Positions 12,736-14,485 of a DNA stretch of 14,485 nt are shown piece by piece. The translations under genes and the position numbers were made by a program. This DNA is from an uncultured Collinsella sp. (GTDB lineage Bacteria > Actinomycetota > Coriobacteriia > Coriobacteriales > Coriobacteriaceae), in contig CAAFGE010000035.1 in NCBI GenBank assembly GCA_900762355.1, positions 1 to 14,485 on the forward strand. Direction: 5' to 3'. The notes below the pieces were generated by a model, which saw only the letters and a program-made list of their open reading frames with translations, was not told where the DNA came from and did no database searches. Each line of letters opens with the position of its first letter. The first letter of the stretch is position 1.

Positions 12736-13566
12736 TTTTTTGGAGATGATCCGGTTGAGATGGATCATCAGATAGAGTTCCTCCTCCTCGGAGAGCGTGG
12801 CGTCCCACGTTTCACGACAATAGGAACCGATATGCTTCACGCACTCTGCCAACTGCGGAAACTCCTCACGAAAGTTCTTGTACATCTGCATGTTGGCGCT
12901 GTTCAGCGACTCGCCGGCTTGAATGCGCTTGAACAGGTACCGCAGATGCGTGGCGAAGCGGGTGAAATCAAAGGAATCGCGGTCGACAATAATGCGGAAA
13001 TCGCTTTCGAGAATCTCGATAACGTCCTCGAGCATATCGTCGAACTGCTTTGCGGGCTCGGCCGTGGCTTTGACGGCTTCAACAACCCGTGCGTTCACGA
13101 GATTCATCGCAATACTGGCAATCTCATCCTTGGGAAGCCGCTCTCCGAGCTCCTTCTCGAGTCGCATGACGATAAACTGGGCAGCCTTGTATTCCTTCGG
13201 ATACGTCTCCCGCACTTCATAGGCAAGAGGCATCGCGATGCGGACCCCCTTTTGGGCTCGCGCAACGGCAAACGACAGGTGATCAGCCATGAACAGCGTC
13301 GCATTGGTCGAGAGGTCGTAGGGCAGTTCGTTGGCAACGATGTCCATAACTTTCGCCGCAAACATCACGATATCCGAGGGAAGATCCCTCATGACATCTT
13401 GTCCTTTAGGATCAATGTCGTAAAACGTATGCTCGATTTTAGAAAGAGGGAGCTCTCGAGGAAAATCTCCGCCGAAACCGACGCCCCTGCCCATGGCGAT
13501 GACATCTCGCCCCTGTCCGTCACGGCAAAGAACCGCGTTGTTGTTAAGCTTTTTAATTGCAAGCAT
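12727..13566 (-). CDS. licT: BglG/LicT-family PRD transcription antiterminator
   Basis: A 279-residue RNA-binding regulator, full family length. The CAT RNA-binding domain (1-55) starts MLAIKKLNNNAVLCRDGQGRDVIAMGRGVGFG. PRD1 (about 66-170) has its first conserved His at H96 (ADHLSFA). PRD2 (about 175-279) has H207 (ATHLRYLF) and H269 (MIHLNRI). The second PRD1 His, around H159 in LicT, is N155 here (IAMNLVNA). ATG 13566 follows AAAGGAGG at ideal spacing. In this family, EII phosphorylates PRD1 to inactivate the protein when no sugar is present, and HPr phosphorylates PRD2 to activate it. The leader in front of this gene carries RAT-like sites and a terminator, so it is autoregulated and drives the EIIBC-GH1 genes downstream. 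The gene symbol is by family; function in this organism is inferred. Confidence 0.92.
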   Translation of the reverse strand: MLAIKKLNNNAVLCRDGQGRDVIAMGRGVGFGGDFPRELPLSKIEHTFYDIDPKGQDVMRDLPSDIVMFAAKVMDIVANELPYDLSTNATLFMADHLSFAVARAQKGVRIAMPLAYEVRETYPKEYKAAQFIVMRLEKELGERLPKDEIASIAMNLVNARVVEAVKATAEPAKQFDDMLEDVIEILESDFRIIVDRDSFDFTRFATHLRYLFKRIQAGESLNSANMQMYKNFREEFPQLAECVKHIGSYCRETWDATLSEEEELYLMIHLNRIISKKGL

Positions 13567-13595
13567 GGTGAACCTCCTTTCAAGAACACTCACAG

Positions 13596-13639
13596 AAAAA
13601 GGCATGATAGCCAATAGCAGTGCTATTGCGGTCATGCCT
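13596..13639 (-). terminator. Intrinsic terminator in the licT leader, overlapping a RAT
   Basis: On the minus strand AGGCATGA pairs with TCATGCCT (outer stem), an inner stem CAATAGC/GCTATTG closes on an ACT loop, and T5 follows. The 5' part of the outer stem overlaps the last bases of the RAT at 13630-13652, as required for mutually exclusive antiterminator and terminator folding. It ends about 30 bp before the licT ATG. Confidence 0.85.
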
Positions 13640-13652
13640 TACGTAACAATCC
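13630..13652 (-). promoter_or_regulatory. RAT-like antiterminator site overlapping the leader terminator
   Basis: The minus strand reads GGATTGTTAC-GTAA-GGCATGACC. The flanks match the conserved RAT ends, but the upper stem is almost absent, so the site is only 23 nt instead of about 29-30. Its 3' end is the start of the terminator stem, which makes it the likely functional switch despite its short form. Confidence 0.6.
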
Positions 13653-13668
13653 GTGTTGTATTGCTCTT

Positions 13669-13698
13669 GGGCATGCCTCCACACAGGAGTAACAATCC
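13669..13698 (-). promoter_or_regulatory. RAT-like antiterminator site near the transcript 5' end
   Basis: The minus strand has GGATTGTTAC, a TCC/GGA stem with a TGTGT loop, then GGCATGCCC: 30 nt, closest of the three to the classical BglG/LicT target. It begins roughly 8 nt after the predicted transcription start and lies about 16 nt upstream of the second RAT. It does not itself overlap the terminator, but its AGGCATG repeats the terminator's 5' arm and could pair with the 3' arm instead. Confidence 0.65.
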
Positions 13699-13712
13699 AA
13701 GATGCAGAATGC

Positions 13713-13718
13713 ATTATA
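13713..13718 (-). promoter_or_regulatory. -10 box of the licT operon promoter
   Basis: A perfect TATAAT on the minus strand, about 15 nt before the first RAT. The region 17 bp upstream is G/C-rich (GGTCCCC...) and has no recognisable -35, so the promoter may need an activator or be weak. The predicted start is near 13706. Confidence 0.6.
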
Positions 13719-13760
13719 GCGCTCTCCCCGCCCCGGGGACCATCGGGCTGGCGAACGGTA

Positions 13761-13786
13761 GATGTCGGCCCGCCAGCGGCCACATC
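13761..13786. repeat. GC-rich hairpin after the nucleoside hydrolase gene
   Basis: GATGT-(C)-GGCC at 13761-13770 pairs with GGCC-ACATC at 13778-13786 with one bulged base and a 7-nt loop. It lies about 30 bp past the nucleoside hydrolase stop and may terminate or stabilise that transcript, although no U-run follows. Confidence 0.4.
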
Positions 13787-13815
13787 GAGCAGATGGGCGT
13801 GCTTCGATCCCGAGC

Positions 13816-14485
13816 CTAGCCTAGGATGCGGGCCATGCGCGCCTTGAACTCGGACAGGAAGCGCGGGGCGTCGACGGTCAGCGCCACGAGCGCGCTCTTA
13901 TCTGGATCGGACAGACGGTGCTCGTCGCAGATGGTGCGGCCGCGATACTCGCCGAGCAGGTCAACGCGCAGGTTGCAGCCGAGTGCGCCCACGAGCGTGG
14001 GGTCGATCGCCACGGCAACGGCCAACGGATCGTGCAGCGCACAACCACCCAGGTAGGGTGCGTTCATCTCGTACGAGCCAATGTAGTGCTCGACCATACT
14101 CGCAAATGCGCAGCCCGCCATGGTGCCCGAGCCCGTCCAACCGGCAATGTCGCGGCGCGTCAGCACCACGCGATGCGTCACGTCAAGACCAACCATGGTG
14201 AGTTTGCGGCCCGAGCGCAGCACGGCGTCAGCGGCCTCGGGGTCGCTCGCCATGTTGGCCTCGGCACCGGCGCTCACGTTGCCGGGCACGGTCAGGGCGC
14301 CACCCATCACCACCACGCGGCCGATAGACATCATCGCCGCCGCGTCGCGCTCAAGGGCGAGCGCCAGGTTGGAGAGCGGACCGGTCGCCACATAGACCAA
14401 GTCGGGACCATAGGTACGCGCGGCATCAATCAGGTAATCGACCGCCGCATTGCCATCGGCCGACGTCGCGCCCACCGGCTCGTAC
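13816..14485 (-). CDS. Inosine/uridine-preferring nucleoside hydrolase (N-terminus outside the window)
   Basis: The visible 222 codons run from the window edge to TAG 13816. The sequence EPVGATSADGNAAVDYLIDAARTYGPDLVYVATGPLSNLALAL is the middle of the IU-nucleoside hydrolase fold; VVMGGA, MVGLDVTHRVVLT and GGCALHDPLAVAVAIDP follow, the last containing the conserved HDP near the active site. The N-terminal DxDxxxDD calcium-binding motif would lie beyond the right edge, so about 90 residues are missing. The enzyme splits ribonucleosides into base and ribose in salvage. It is followed by the licT promoter region; no functional link to the beta-glucoside operon is evident. Confidence 0.88.
   Translation of the reverse strand, partial: YEPVGATSADGNAAVDYLIDAARTYGPDLVYVATGPLSNLALALERDAAAMMSIGRVVVMGGALTVPGNVSAGAEANMASDPEAADAVLRSGRKLTMVGLDVTHRVVLTRRDIAGWTGSGTMAGCAFASMVEHYIGSYEMNAPYLGGCALHDPLAVAVAIDPTLVGALGCNLRVDLLGEYRGRTICDEHRLSDPDKSALVALTVDAPRFLSEFKARMARILG

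Overview
The window is GC-rich and densely coded. Every complete gene lies on the minus strand; only a transposase tail at the left edge is on the plus strand. The gene content (PTS beta-glucosides, 6-phospho-beta-glucosidases, LicT antitermination, LuxS, split transketolase) and several families of long perfect inverted repeats carrying GGGAC phrases suggest a gut Actinobacterium of the Coriobacteriia, most likely Collinsella or a close relative. That placement comes from recalled family resemblance, not from a search.

Layout in transcription order, right to left. (1) 14485-13816: C-terminal part of an inosine/uridine-type nucleoside hydrolase, cut by the window edge. (2) 13718-9643: a beta-glucoside operon of licT-type antiterminator, PTS EIIBC permease and GH1 6-phospho-beta-glucosidase. 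Its leader has a TATAAT box, two RAT-like antiterminator sites and an intrinsic terminator overlapping the second; a third RAT-like site spans the licT stop codon. (3) 9589-8359: a LacI-family regulator with its own promoter and terminator. (4) 8340-3472: a sugar operon of FucI/AraA-like isomerase, transketolase N subunit, transketolase C subunit and, after a hairpin, a glycerol-kinase-like FGGY kinase. Repeats of TAAACA/TGTTTA lie both in front of the isomerase and in front of lacI, so the LacI protein probably controls both. (5) 3409-2788: luxS, with a promoter-like sequence in the loop of a palindromic repeat and a good terminator. (6) 2703-2059: a DUF4867 protein. (7) 1859-296: a second GH1 6-phospho-beta-glucosidase with its own promoter and a bidirectional terminator. 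(8) 1-99 (+): the tail of an IS110-family transposase, followed by stacked palindromes.

Two carbohydrate systems stand out. The first is classical: EIIBC takes up and phosphorylates an aryl- or alkyl-beta-glucoside or cellobiose-type sugar, GH1 hydrolyses the 6-phosphate, and LicT induces the operon by antitermination. The second is less familiar. An isomerase, a ketose kinase whose glycerol-pocket residues are changed, and a dedicated two-subunit transketolase form an isomerise, phosphorylate and two-carbon-transfer route. The logic resembles the described non-oxidative D-apiose pathway, but with a FucI-like isomerase, and no transporter is encoded alongside. This is the best candidate in the window for an uncharacterised sugar pathway.

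Intergenic space holds at least six inverted-repeat elements, several of them perfect with arms of 15-22 bp. No tRNA, rRNA or CRISPR array was seen.
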